Source: Muricoccus pecuniae
Lineage (GTDB): Bacteria > Pseudomonadota > Alphaproteobacteria > Acetobacterales > Acetobacteraceae
Reading direction: 5' to 3'
Assembly: GCF_014199205.1 (NCBI RefSeq)
Contig: NZ_JACIJD010000006.1
Coordinates: forward strand, 1-64,000
Length of the DNA: 64,000 nucleotides
Positions 38,134-46,612 of the stretch are shown piece after piece. The notes below the pieces were generated by a model. The model saw only the letters and a list, made by a program, of their open reading frames with translations, had not been told where the DNA came from and did not search any database. How positions within the stretch are numbered: position 1 is the first letter of the stretch; every line of letters begins with the position of its first letter. The translations under genes and the position numbers were made by a program.

Positions 38134-39767
38134 TCTTCGGCCCGACACCGCTGGCCCAAGCGCGCGGCGCGATCCTCGCCCACACGCTGCGCCTGCCCGA
38201 CCGGGTGCTGAAGAAGGGCACGGTGCTGGACGCCGAGGCGATCGAGGCGCTGCGCCAGGCCCGGCACGAGGAGGTGATCGCCGCGCGGCTGGAGCCGGGC
38301 GACGTGCCGGAGAACGAGGCGGCGGACCGCATGGGCAACGCCATGCTCCGCCCCCTGGTCGGCCGCTCCCGCGCGGCGACGGGGCGGGTGAACCTCCTGG
38401 CCGAGGCGGCGGGGGTGCTGCGCGTGGATGCCGGGCTGATCGACCGGCTGAACGCGCTGGACGAGAGCCTGACGCTCGCCACCCTGCCCGACTTCGCCGT
38501 GGTCGGGCCCGGGGACATGCTGGCGACGCTGAAGGTCATCCCCTTCGCAGTCCCCGCCGGGGCGCTGAAGGTCGCCGAGGCGATGCTGCGCGGCGCCACC
38601 GCCCTCTCCCTCCATCCCTTCCGCCCGCTCCGCGTCGGTCTCGTGGCGAGCGAGCTGCCGGGGATGAAGGAGAAGGTGATCGAGAACGGCGCCGAGGCGA
38701 CCCGGGCGCGGGTGGAGGCGCTGGGCGGCACGCTGCTGCCCCCCGAGCGCTGCGCCCACGAGACCGCCCCCATCGCCGCCGCCCTCGGCCGCCTGCACGG
38801 GGCCGGGGCGGAGCTGCTGCTCGTTCTCGGCGCCTCCGCCGTGGTGGACCGGCGGGACGTGGCCCCCGCCGGCATCGTCCGCGCGGGCGGGGTGATCGAG
38901 CATTTCGGCATGCCGGTGGACCCCGGGAACCTTCTCTGCCTCGGGCGCATCGGGCCGGTGCCGGCCATGGTCCTGCCGGGCTGCGCGCGTTCCCCCAAGG
39001 TGAACGGCTTCGACTGGGTGCTGGAGCGCCTCTTCGCCGGCATTCCCGTGCCGCCCAAGGCGATCACCCGCATGGGCGTGGGCGGGCTGCTGAAGGAGAT
39101 CGAGACCCGGCCCCTGCCGCGCGGCGAGGCGCCCCGCACGCCGACCGGACCCGCCCCCCGCCGCCCGCGGGAAGTGGCCGCCATCGTCCTTGCCGCCGGC
39201 CGCTCCCGCCGGATGGCGCCGCTGAACAAGCTGATGGTGATGGACCGCGCGGGGCAGGCGATGATCGCCCGTGTGGTGGACAGCGCGCTCGCCAGCCGCG
39301 CCCGCCCGGTGCTCGTCGTCACCGGCCATGAGCGCGAGCGGGTGGAGGAGGCGTTGGCGGGCCGCCCGGTGCTGATGACCCATGCCGAGGATTACGCCGA
39401 GGGGCTCTCCGCCTCGCTCAAGGCCGGCATCGCCGCCCTGCCGCCGGAGGTGGAGGGGGCCGTCGTGCTGCTGGGCGACATGCCGCTCGTCACCCCCGCC
39501 GCCATCGACCGTCTGCTGGCCGCCTTCGACCCTGAGGAGGGGCGGGCCATCGTGCAGCCGACCTTCCGGGGCAAGCAGGGCAACCCCGTCCTCTGGGGCC
39601 GCGAGTTCTTCCCCGAGATCCTGGAGATCAGCGGCGATGTCGGGGCGCGACACCTCACCGGCCGCCATGCCGACCGGCTGGTCGGGGTGGAGATGGCCGA
39701 TGACGGCGTGCTCCGGGATTTCGACACGCCCGAGGCGCTGCGCGGCCTCGATCCGGTCAAGACCTGA
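38130..39767 (+). CDS. MoeA-like / MobA-like fusion protein (molybdopterin cofactor)
   Basis: The 545-aa protein joins two cofactor domains. Residues about 1-330 resemble a MoCF/MoeA-like molybdopterin-binding domain (RPLRVGLVASELPGMKEKV, LLLVLGASAVVDRRDV). Residues about 350-540 are a MobA-like nucleotidyltransferase: AAIVLAAGRSRRMAPLNKL is the NTP-binding loop, then VVLLGDMPLVTP. Such fusions make molybdopterin cytosine dinucleotide for hydroxylases of the CO dehydrogenase and aldehyde-oxidase type. Last clear gene of the accessory operon, 32 bp before the next gene. Confidence 0.85.
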   Translation: MIFGPTPLAQARGAILAHTLRLPDRVLKKGTVLDAEAIEALRQARHEEVIAARLEPGDVPENEAADRMGNAMLRPLVGRSRAATGRVNLLAEAAGVLRVDAGLIDRLNALDESLTLATLPDFAVVGPGDMLATLKVIPFAVPAGALKVAEAMLRGATALSLHPFRPLRVGLVASELPGMKEKVIENGAEATRARVEALGGTLLPPERCAHETAPIAAALGRLHGAGAELLLVLGASAVVDRRDVAPAGIVRAGGVIEHFGMPVDPGNLLCLGRIGPVPAMVLPGCARSPKVNGFDWVLERLFAGIPVPPKAITRMGVGGLLKEIETRPLPRGEAPRTPTGPAPRRPREVAAIVLAAGRSRRMAPLNKLMVMDRAGQAMIARVVDSALASRARPVLVVTGHERERVEEALAGRPVLMTHAEDYAEGLSASLKAGIAALPPEVEGAVVLLGDMPLVTPAAIDRLLAAFDPEEGRAIVQPTFRGKQGNPVLWGREFFPEILEISGDVGARHLTGRHADRLVGVEMADDGVLRDFDTPEALRGLDPVKT

Positions 39768-39799
39768 CCTTCTGGCGGGGGCACCCCACTTCCTCCGCC

Positions 39800-40285
39800 A
39801 TGCCGACCGCCTACGCCATTCCTTTCACCCCCGACGCCACCCCCGCCGTCTCCCCGAGGGCGCTGCTCTCCGCCTGGGACACGGCGCGGGAGGCGGCGGC
39901 GGCGGCGCTGCACGGCCCGCCCCGGCATTTCCGCTTCCCCGGCCGCTTCGCGGGCGACCCTTCGCTCGACCTCCTGCTGGAGGACCGCGACGCCTGCTGC
40001 TGGGCGGAGGCGCTGGACCGGCGGTTCGGCCTCGACCACGCCGAGGGGATGGCCGTCCTGCTCCGCCTGCTCGCCCTGCTGGAGGTGATGGGGCGGGCGA
40101 GCTGGCTGCGCGGGCTGTTCGACATCGGGCGGGAAGGCACCCTGCTCCACCCCGATCTTCTGCGCGCCGCGGCGACGCAGCCCCTGGACGGCGCGGCCCG
40201 CTTCGATGAAGAGGGATTGCGGCACCGCCTCGCGCGCCCGCGCCTGACGACGCCGAACAGCACCACCGGAGCGACGCCCGCATGA
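39800..40285 (+). CDS. hypothetical protein
   Basis: This 161-aa soluble protein has no recognised domain. It is leucine- and alanine-rich, likely helical, with a region around CCWAEALDRRFGLDHAEG. It starts 32 bp after the molybdenum-cofactor gene and overlaps the lipoprotein gene by four bases (ATGA), so it may be part of the same transcript. A role in molybdo-hydroxylase assembly is possible from context only. Confidence 0.55.
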   Translation: MPTAYAIPFTPDATPAVSPRALLSAWDTAREAAAAALHGPPRHFRFPGRFAGDPSLDLLLEDRDACCWAEALDRRFGLDHAEGMAVLLRLLALLEVMGRASWLRGLFDIGREGTLLHPDLLRAAATQPLDGAARFDEEGLRHRLARPRLTTPNSTTGATPA

Positions 40286-40638
40286 AGCAAACCCTCCCCG
40301 CGCTCCTCTCCGGCCTGCTGCTCCTGGGCTGCGCCGGCCAGACGCCCGCGCGCCCGCAGGCGGGAGGGGAGAGTGGCCGCGCCGCCGTCAACGCGGCCTG
40401 CACCGCCGAGGCCGAGCGCGTGGTGCGCTACCGCGACCGCGGCCAGCTCATGAGGCAGGACGACTACAACGCGCGCGTCGGCACCACCTCCCATCTCGGG
40501 CCGCAGGTGATCACCGACCAGATCGCCCAGGTCTATGAGCGCGACCGGCTGGCGGCCGAATGCGCGCGCGGCACGGCGCGGGCCGAACAGCCGCGCGCCC
40601 CGGCCATCGGGCCCGCCGGAGCCCCGGTCGGGCGCTGA
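40282..40638 (+). CDS. small lipoprotein of unknown function
   Basis: The 118-aa precursor has a short basic N-terminus, a hydrophobic core and a lipobox LLLGC with the lipid-modified cysteine at residue 17, so it should be membrane-anchored on the periplasmic side. The mature part contains two further cysteines (AACTAEAERV and LAAECARG) that might form a disulfide. It overlaps the upstream hypothetical gene by ATGA and precedes the transporter by seven bases. Confidence 0.75.
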   Translation: MKQTLPALLSGLLLLGCAGQTPARPQAGGESGRAAVNAACTAEAERVVRYRDRGQLMRQDDYNARVGTTSHLGPQVITDQIAQVYERDRLAAECARGTARAEQPRAPAIGPAGAPVGR

Positions 40639-40645
40639 GGCGCCC

Positions 40646-41920
40646 TTGCCCCCGGCCCTCTCCCGAATCGTCGCCGGCCCCCTCGGCCGCGCGCTCTCCA
40701 GCCGCAACGCCCGCATCTTCTTCGGCGCCAGCCTCGGCGCATGGACCGGGCTGTGGATGCACCGCATCGGCGTCGCCTGGCTCGCCTGGGAGCTGTCGCG
40801 CAGCGCGGCCTGGGTGGGGCTGATCGCCTTCGCCGACCTCGCCCCCGCCGTGCTGGTCAGCCCCGTGGCCGGCGCGGTGGCCGACCGGGTGGACCGGGTC
40901 CGTCTGACCATGATCTCCCAGGCGATCATCGGGATCGAGGCGCTGACCGTCGCGGGCCTCACCGCCACGGGCGGGATCTCCATCGGCCTTCTCTTCGCGC
41001 TGGAGGTGGTCAGCGGCACGGCGGCCTGCTTCGCCCAGCCCGCCCGGCAGACGCTGATCCCCGCCATCGTCGCGCGGGAAGACCTGCCGGCAGCGGTCGC
41101 CGCGAACAGTCTTCTCTTCAACGTGGCCCGCTTTGTCGGGCCCGGCCTCGCCGGGGTCGTCATCGCCGCCTGGGGGGTCGCGCCCTCCATCCTGTGCAAC
41201 GCGCTCGGTCAGGCTTTCGCGACCCTCTCCATGCCGCGGCTGCGGGTGGAGGCGGCCCAGCGCCGGGGCCATGCGGCAACGGCCTCGCTGCTCGCGGAGA
41301 CGCTGGAGGGCTTCCGCTACGCCGCCCGGCACCCCGGGCTGGGGCCCGTCCTCGTCTTCTCCGCCCTTTCCTCCGTCCTGCTGCGCGGGGTGCAGGAGAT
41401 CCTGCCGCCCTATGTCGAGCGGCTCTTCGGCCGGGGTGCCGAGTCGCTGGCGCTGCTCACGGCCTGCTTCGCGGTGGGGGCCCTCGTCTCGGGGCTCATC
41501 GTCGCCTCGCGGGGGCGACTCGGCGGAACCACGCGGATCGCCGTCCTCGCCATTCTCGCCCAGGCGGTCGCGACGGCGCTCTTCGCCGCGACGGGGCATT
41601 TCGGCTTCGCCCTTCTCTGCGCGGCGGCCATCGGGGCGAGCGCCTCCGCCCACGGCATCTCCGTCCAGCTCCTGGCCCAGACCGCCGCCACCCCGGCCAT
41701 GCGCGGCCGGATCCTCTCGCTCTGGGCCCTCATCTCCCGCGCCTGCCCGGCCATGGGGGCGCTGGCCCTCGGGGCCGCCGGGGAGGCCTTCGGGCTGCGC
41801 CTCCCCACCCTCCTGGCCGCGGGGCTGACGCTCGCCGTCTTTGCCTGGGGGATGAGCCGGGCGGGCGGGATCGCGGCCTCCCTGGAAGGGCCCAGGCAGG
41901 GCGAGGCCGAGCGGCGCTAG
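40646..41920 (+). CDS. MFS transporter (DHA3/enterobactin-exporter-like)
   Basis: The 424-aa membrane protein has about 12 hydrophobic segments and major-facilitator signatures, including VAGAVADRVDRVRL between helices 2 and 3. It resembles the MFS_3 group, which exports drugs or siderophores. The substrate is unknown. The start is taken as TTG 40646 (LPPALSRIV), since the frame further upstream lies inside the lipoprotein gene. Confidence 0.8.
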   Translation: MPPALSRIVAGPLGRALSSRNARIFFGASLGAWTGLWMHRIGVAWLAWELSRSAAWVGLIAFADLAPAVLVSPVAGAVADRVDRVRLTMISQAIIGIEALTVAGLTATGGISIGLLFALEVVSGTAACFAQPARQTLIPAIVAREDLPAAVAANSLLFNVARFVGPGLAGVVIAAWGVAPSILCNALGQAFATLSMPRLRVEAAQRRGHAATASLLAETLEGFRYAARHPGLGPVLVFSALSSVLLRGVQEILPPYVERLFGRGAESLALLTACFAVGALVSGLIVASRGRLGGTTRIAVLAILAQAVATALFAATGHFGFALLCAAAIGASASAHGISVQLLAQTAATPAMRGRILSLWALISRACPAMGALALGAAGEAFGLRLPTLLAAGLTLAVFAWGMSRAGGIAASLEGPRQGEAERR

Positions 41921-41991
41921 GGCGCCTCCTTGCCGCGCCCCCTCCGCGCGCCCTAGAAGCCCCGCGCCATTCCGGCCTCGGAGTACCAGAC

Positions 41992-42342
41992 ATGAGCGCG
42001 ATCCTTCGCAAGGGCGTCGGCCCCGTCCTCTCGACCTCGGTCGAGTATCACGGCTTCGTCTACCTCGCCGGCATCACGGCCGACGACCTGTCCCAGGACG
42101 TCACAGGCCAGACCCAGCAGGTCCTGGACAAGATCGACGCCGCGCTCGAGGAGCACGGCACGGACAAGACCCGCCTTCTCCAGGCCCAGGTCTGGCTGAA
42201 GGACATCCGCGACCGCGACGCCATGAACAAGCTCTGGACCGCCTGGCTGCCCCAGGGCGGCGCCCCCGTGCGCGCCTGCGTCGAGGCGAACATGGCGGAC
42301 CCCCGCCATCTGGTGGAGATCATGGTTACGGCTTGCCGCTGA
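41992..42342 (+). CDS. RidA-family protein
   Basis: The 116-aa protein is a RidA (YjgF/YER057c/UK114) member: FVYLAGITADD, LLQAQVWLKDI and the C-terminal RACVEANMADP, in which the arginine is the catalytic residue that hydrates reactive enamine/imine intermediates. Probably cytoplasmic trimer. It follows the MFS gene after 71 bp with weak promoter signals, then a hairpin. Confidence 0.9.
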   Translation: MSAILRKGVGPVLSTSVEYHGFVYLAGITADDLSQDVTGQTQQVLDKIDAALEEHGTDKTRLLQAQVWLKDIRDRDAMNKLWTAWLPQGGAPVRACVEANMADPRHLVEIMVTACR

Positions 42343-42349
42343 ACCTCTT

Positions 42350-42378
42350 GGAATGGCATCGGAATCCGGTGCCATTCC
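42350..42378 (+). terminator. terminator-like hairpin after the RidA gene
   Basis: GGAATGGCA and TGCCATTCC form a nine-base stem whose loop contains a second small stem (CGG/CCG). It sits seven bases after the RidA stop. There is no T run, so a rho-independent function is uncertain. Confidence 0.5.
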
Positions 42379-42629
42379 CCCTGCCTGACTGTGGCCGCAC
42401 GACCGCAACACTGTGTCCCAAGCTGTCGCGTTAACCTTCTTGCAGGAATGAAGTCCTGATAGCTTTCCCCTCAGCTACCCCGTCGCGGTAAATCACATCA
42501 CCTTGCGCCTGGAAGCCCGATGCCAGGTTGCCGCGGTTTCAAAGGCTTGGATAACACCTCCGTGACGCCGCCAGGAATGGCGGGGCCGGTCGACCGGTCA
42601 GGGACAAGAGGTCTGTATTGGGGGATAGA

Positions 42630-43406
42630 ATGCGGGCAAAGAGCGTTGCCGTTGCGGTGGTCGCGGCTTGCGGGATGGTTCTCGCGCCGGACCTGATATC
42701 CTCGGCCAGCGCTTCCTCCCCGAACCGGGGTGGTGCCAAGCATGTCTCCGCCGCCCAGGCCGCGGCCCCCACCGCCTCTCAGGCCGAGCCGGTTCGCCAG
42801 AACCGTTTCAGCGGCGCCAAGGCCGCGCGCCGCGGCACCGGGCGGGGCGAGATGCCGAGCGAGGTGAGCTCCTTCACCAGCATCTCCTGCGTTCCCTATG
42901 TGCGCATGGTCACGGGCATTCAGATCACCGGTAATGGCGGGACCTGGTGGAACAATGCCGCCGGCCTTTATCAGCGTGGCAACCGTCCGGAGCCCGGCGC
43001 GGTGCTCGTCTTCCGCGCCTCCGGCGGCATGCGCTCGGGCCATGTGGCCGTGGTGGAGCAGCAGGTGAGCGCGCGCGAGATCACCATCCACCATGCGAAC
43101 TGGGAGGGCCCGGGCATCCGCAAGGGCACGGTGATGCGCAACGTCTCCGTCATGGATGTGTCGGAGGACAACGACTGGACCGCCGTACGCGTCCAGGTCG
43201 GGCACGACTCCGACGCCCACGGCCGGACCTATGCGACTTACGGCTTCATCTTCGACCGCCCGGAGGGCATGACGGCCCCGCGCGGCCCGATCATGGTCCG
43301 CGACAGCCGGCCCCTGCAGGAGGTGGCCGAGGCGCCCGCTCCCAGCTCGCACCTGCGCTTCATCAACACCTCGGTCGGAGGCCTCGGCGTCGAAGCCGCG
43401 CGCTAG
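42630..43406 (+). CDS. CHAP-domain amidase, exported
   Basis: The 258-aa protein begins with a signal peptide (MRAKSVAVAVVAACGMVLAP). The CHAP fold has the catalytic cysteine in SISCVPYVRMVTG (about residue 89) and the histidine in GHVAVVEQ (about residue 138). CHAP enzymes cleave peptidoglycan peptides or related amide bonds, in the periplasm here. The ATG at 42630 follows GGGGGATAG. A long, possibly regulated 287-bp upstream region precedes it, and a strong terminator follows. Confidence 0.85.
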   Translation: MRAKSVAVAVVAACGMVLAPDLISSASASSPNRGGAKHVSAAQAAAPTASQAEPVRQNRFSGAKAARRGTGRGEMPSEVSSFTSISCVPYVRMVTGIQITGNGGTWWNNAAGLYQRGNRPEPGAVLVFRASGGMRSGHVAVVEQQVSAREITIHHANWEGPGIRKGTVMRNVSVMDVSEDNDWTAVRVQVGHDSDAHGRTYATYGFIFDRPEGMTAPRGPIMVRDSRPLQEVAEAPAPSSHLRFINTSVGGLGVEAAR

Positions 43407-43426
43407 AGCGCAAGCGACCGGGTTCC

Positions 43427-43480
43427 GGGGAGGGCGGCGGCGGATAGGGGGTCCGCCACCGCCCTCCCCGCTTCGTTTTT
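43427..43480 (+). terminator. rho-independent terminator
   Basis: GGGGAGGGCGGCGG pairs with CCACCGCCCTCCCC across a 14-base loop region, followed by CTTCGTTTTT. It ends the CHAP gene transcript; the plus-strand T run sets the direction. Confidence 0.8.
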
Positions 43481-43543
43481 CAGTATCTCATTCCGAATCC
43501 GAAAATTCCTGAGCCGCCGGTGGAAGGTAGCCCTGGCCGGGGC

Positions 43544-44929
43544 TCAGGCCTGCCGGCTGCCCAGCTCGGCCGCCGTCCAATCCTCCGGACCAGCGATCTC
43601 CACGCGGTTCCGCCCCTTCGCCTTCGCGCGGTAGAGCGCGACATCCGCCGTGGCCGCGAGCCCGTCCACGGTGCAGTCCGGCACGGCCACCGCGACGCCG
43701 ATGCTGATGCTCACCTCGAGCGAGACCTCGCCCACCACGACCGGCGTGTCGGACACCGCTGCGCGCAGCCGCTCGGCCACCATGCCGGCATCGTCGGCCG
43801 GCTGCGGCGCCATGGCGACGACGAATTCCTCCCCGCCGAAGCGCGCGACGACGTCCACGGCCCTGAGATGCACGCGCAGGCGCTCCGCCACTTCCCGCAG
43901 CACCACGTCGCCGACGGCGTGGCCATAGGTGTCGTTGACCGCCTTGAAGCGGTCCACGTCGATCAGCAGCAGGGTGGCGCCGCCGGCGCGCAGGAGCCCC
44001 TCGAGGTGGCGGGTGACGTACCGGCGGTTACGCAGCCCGGTGAGGCTGTCCGTCACCGCCATCTCCAGGCTGCGCTGCAGGTCGGCGCGCAGCCGCTCCT
44101 GGTAGCGCTTGCGCCGGATCTGGTTTCGCGCCCGGGCCCGCAGCTCGTTGGCGTCCACCGGCCGCAGCACGTGGTCGTTCGCGCCGAGGTCGAAGCCGCG
44201 CAGCACCTGGTTCCGCTGGTCCGTATCCGCGATCAGCAGCACCGGCACCTCGCGCGTCGATGACTGCGCCCGCATCCGCGAGGCCAGGCGAAGCCCCTCG
44301 CCGTCGTCCAGCCAGAGGCTGAGCACGGCGAGGTCCACATTCTCCTCCAGCAGCCGCTGCCAGGCGCCCGCCGCATCGGCCGCCCGCGTCACGGTCACAC
44401 CGTCCTGGGCGAGGATGGAGGCGAGGCTGGCGGCCTCCGCATCGTCCTCGGTCGCGAGGAGGGCGTGCGCGCCGGCCACGCTGCGCGAGGGGTCCGGCAT
44501 CGGCTCGAAGCCGAGGTCCCGCGCGGTCTCGGCCCGCAGGCGGAAGGCGTCCAGCACCTGCTTCGTGCGCAGCAGCGCCCGGAGGCGCGCGAAGAGCGTC
44601 GCGTGGTCCACGGGCTTGGAGAGGAAGTCGTCCGCCCCCGCCTCCAGCCCGCGCACCCGCTCGGCCTGGTCCACCAGCGCCGTGATCATGACTACCGGGA
44701 TATGCGCGGTGACGGGGGAGGCCTTCAGCACGCGGCAGACCTCGTAGCCGTCCATGCCGGGCATCATCACGTCGAGCAGGATGACGTCGGGGCTCCAGAG
44801 CTGGGCGAGGCGCAGCGCCTCCGTTCCCGAACTGGCGAGCGCGACCTCGTAGTACTCGGCGTTGAGCCGCGCCTCGAGGAGCTTGAGATTGGCCGCGATG
44901 TCATCGACCACGAGAACCCGCGCGGTCAT
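43544..44929 (-). CDS. pleD: PleD-type response regulator / diguanylate cyclase
   Basis: The 461-aa protein has REC1 with phosphoacceptor Asp53 (LLDVMMPGMDG) and Lys105. REC2 (about residues 150-270) has its phosphoacceptor replaced by serine (AVLSLWL), making it an adaptor. The C-terminal GGDEF domain has active GGEEF at 365-369 and an inhibitory I-site RAVD at 356-359. It makes cyclic di-GMP upon phosphorylation, as PleD does in Caulobacter. No histidine kinase is adjacent. The start is clear; 265 bp of upstream non-coding DNA probably holds the promoter. Confidence 0.95.
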   Translation of the reverse strand: MTARVLVVDDIAANLKLLEARLNAEYYEVALASSGTEALRLAQLWSPDVILLDVMMPGMDGYEVCRVLKASPVTAHIPVVMITALVDQAERVRGLEAGADDFLSKPVDHATLFARLRALLRTKQVLDAFRLRAETARDLGFEPMPDPSRSVAGAHALLATEDDAEAASLASILAQDGVTVTRAADAAGAWQRLLEENVDLAVLSLWLDDGEGLRLASRMRAQSSTREVPVLLIADTDQRNQVLRGFDLGANDHVLRPVDANELRARARNQIRRKRYQERLRADLQRSLEMAVTDSLTGLRNRRYVTRHLEGLLRAGGATLLLIDVDRFKAVNDTYGHAVGDVVLREVAERLRVHLRAVDVVARFGGEEFVVAMAPQPADDAGMVAERLRAAVSDTPVVVGEVSLEVSISIGVAVAVPDCTVDGLAATADVALYRAKAKGRNRVEIAGPEDWTAAELGSRQA

Positions 44930-45166
44930 GCCCGGCCGGTCCTCCCCGTGGCGGGGAGGACGCGCATCCGTGCCAGGAGAGACCTGGAACCCATCGTCCT
45001 CTCAGCCGTGATCGGGGCGGAAGGCATTAACGCGTAGGACTCCCGCCCTGGTGGTGCAACAGCCTGTTCTCACGCCCCCGTATACGCAAGATGTGTGGCA
45101 GGAGAAATAACGCACTCGGGAACTCGGGAATTCCCGCCGCTTCCCGAGCGGCGGGGCGCCGTGGGA

Positions 45167-45186
45167 GGGCGGCGGGACCGCCGCCC
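45167..45186 (-). terminator. GC hairpin after the aminotransferase gene
   Basis: GGGCGGC pairs with GCCGCCC around the loop GGGACC, eight bases after the minus-strand stop. No T tract is evident, so strength is uncertain. Confidence 0.45.
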
Positions 45187-45194
45187 CGCCCGGC

Positions 45195-46379
45195 TCAGGC
45201 GTTGCCGGAGAGGTAGTCCATCGCGGCCTTCACGCCCCCGGCCTCGTGCGGCACGCCGGCCACCCGCAGCCCCATTTCCACCCCGCCCAGCGTTCCCAGC
45301 AGGGACAGGTCGTTGAAGGCGCCGAGATGGCCGATGCGGAACACCCGGTCATTCAGCCGCCCCAGCCCGTTCCCGAGCGACATGTCGAAGCGCTCGAGGA
45401 TCGCCGCGCGCAGGGCGTTCGCGGAGTGGCCCTCCGGCAGGCGTACCGCCGTGAGCGCGGAGGAGTAGTGCCGCGGCTCGGCGCACTGCACCTCCAGCCC
45501 CCAGGCGCGCACGGCGCGGCGCGTGGCCTCGGCGTGCCGGTCGTGCCGGGCGAAGACGTTGGGCAGGCCCTCGGCCATCAGCATGTCGAGCGCGGTGTCC
45601 AGCGCGTAGAGCATGTTGGTCGCGGGGGTGTAGGGGAAGTAGCCGGTGGCATTGGCGGCCAGCATCGGCTTCCAGTCCCAGAAGCTGCGCGGCAGCCGCG
45701 CCGTCTCGCTCGCGCGCACCGCCTTCTCCGACACCGCGTTGAAGGAGAGGCCCGGCGGGAGCATCAGCCCCTTCTGGCTGCCCGAGATCGTGACGTCCAC
45801 GCCCCACTCGTCGTGCCGGTACTCGATCGAGCCGAGCGAGGAGATCGTGTCCACCAGCAGCAGCGCGGGGTGGCCGGCCGCGTCCATCGCGCGCCGCACC
45901 TCGTCGATGCGGGAGGTGCAGCCCGTGCTCGTCTCGTTGTGGACGACGCAGACGGCCTTGATCTCATGGCCCTTGTCGGCCCGCAGCGCGGCCTCGATCG
46001 CGGGCACGTCGGCGGCGCGGCGCCAGTCCGTCTCCAGCAGCCGGGGCTGCAGGCCGAGCCGCTCGGCCATCTCCTGCCAGAGATGGGCGAACCAGCCGGT
46101 CTCGCACATCAGCACCGTGTCGCCGGGCGAGAGAGTGTTCACCAGCGCCGCCTCCCAGGCTCCGGTGCCGGAGGCGGGATAGATGACCACGGGCCCGGTG
46201 GTGCCGAAGACCGGCTTCACCTTCTCCAGCACCCGCTTGCCCAGGATGCCGAAATCGGGGCCGCGATGGTCCATCGTGGGGTTGTCGAGGGCGCGCAGCA
46301 CGCGGTCGGGCACGTTGGTCGGGCCGGGGATCTGCAGGAAATGCCGGCCATTCTCGGGCCGGGTGGTGAAATAGGCCAT
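45195..46379 (-). CDS. sgaA: serine-glyoxylate (alanine-glyoxylate) aminotransferase
   Basis: The 394-aa PLP enzyme shows the class V aminotransferase pattern: IPGPTNVPDRVLRALDNPTMDHRGPDF at the N-terminus, VDTISSLGSIEYRHDEW, and the PLP lysine in SGSQKGLMLPPG. It transfers the amino group of serine to glyoxylate to give hydroxypyruvate and glycine in the serine cycle or photorespiratory-type pathways. It is divergent from a FAD/Fe-S oxidase gene that may act on related 2-hydroxy acids, across a duplicated regulatory sequence. Confidence 0.9.
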   Translation of the reverse strand: MAYFTTRPENGRHFLQIPGPTNVPDRVLRALDNPTMDHRGPDFGILGKRVLEKVKPVFGTTGPVVIYPASGTGAWEAALVNTLSPGDTVLMCETGWFAHLWQEMAERLGLQPRLLETDWRRAADVPAIEAALRADKGHEIKAVCVVHNETSTGCTSRIDEVRRAMDAAGHPALLLVDTISSLGSIEYRHDEWGVDVTISGSQKGLMLPPGLSFNAVSEKAVRASETARLPRSFWDWKPMLAANATGYFPYTPATNMLYALDTALDMLMAEGLPNVFARHDRHAEATRRAVRAWGLEVQCAEPRHYSSALTAVRLPEGHSANALRAAILERFDMSLGNGLGRLNDRVFRIGHLGAFNDLSLLGTLGGVEMGLRVAGVPHEAGGVKAAMDYLSGNA

Positions 46380-46430
46380 GGGCGTCCTCCGCTCTGGCCG
46401 CCGGTCTAGCCCTCAACCCCGCGTCGTGCC

Positions 46431-46568
46431 AATGAGTTCGGCGCGTTCGATTGATGAGCATCATGGATGCCTCGGAACAGCCTGGGCAGGGCGGATAATG
46501 CCGGGCGGTCATCGCGCAGCGTCAATGAATTCGCCATGTCCCATTGATGAAGATTATGGATGCGACGG
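46431..46568. repeat. two direct repeats (93-bp period) in a divergent promoter region
   Basis: A 45-bp unit at 46431-46475 recurs at 46524-46568 with 34 of 45 positions identical by my count. Each contains AATGA(G/A)TTCG, then 9 bases, then ATTGATGA, two variable bases, AT(C/T)ATGGATGC. In the first copy the core ATGAGCATCAT is palindromic. The repeats fill the divergent region between the aminotransferase and the oxidase gene, and probably form paired binding sites for one regulator. Confidence 0.65.
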
Positions 46569-46612
46569 GGCAGGCAGGCTCGGGTAATCTTGCCCCGCAG
46601 GAGACGCCAGGA

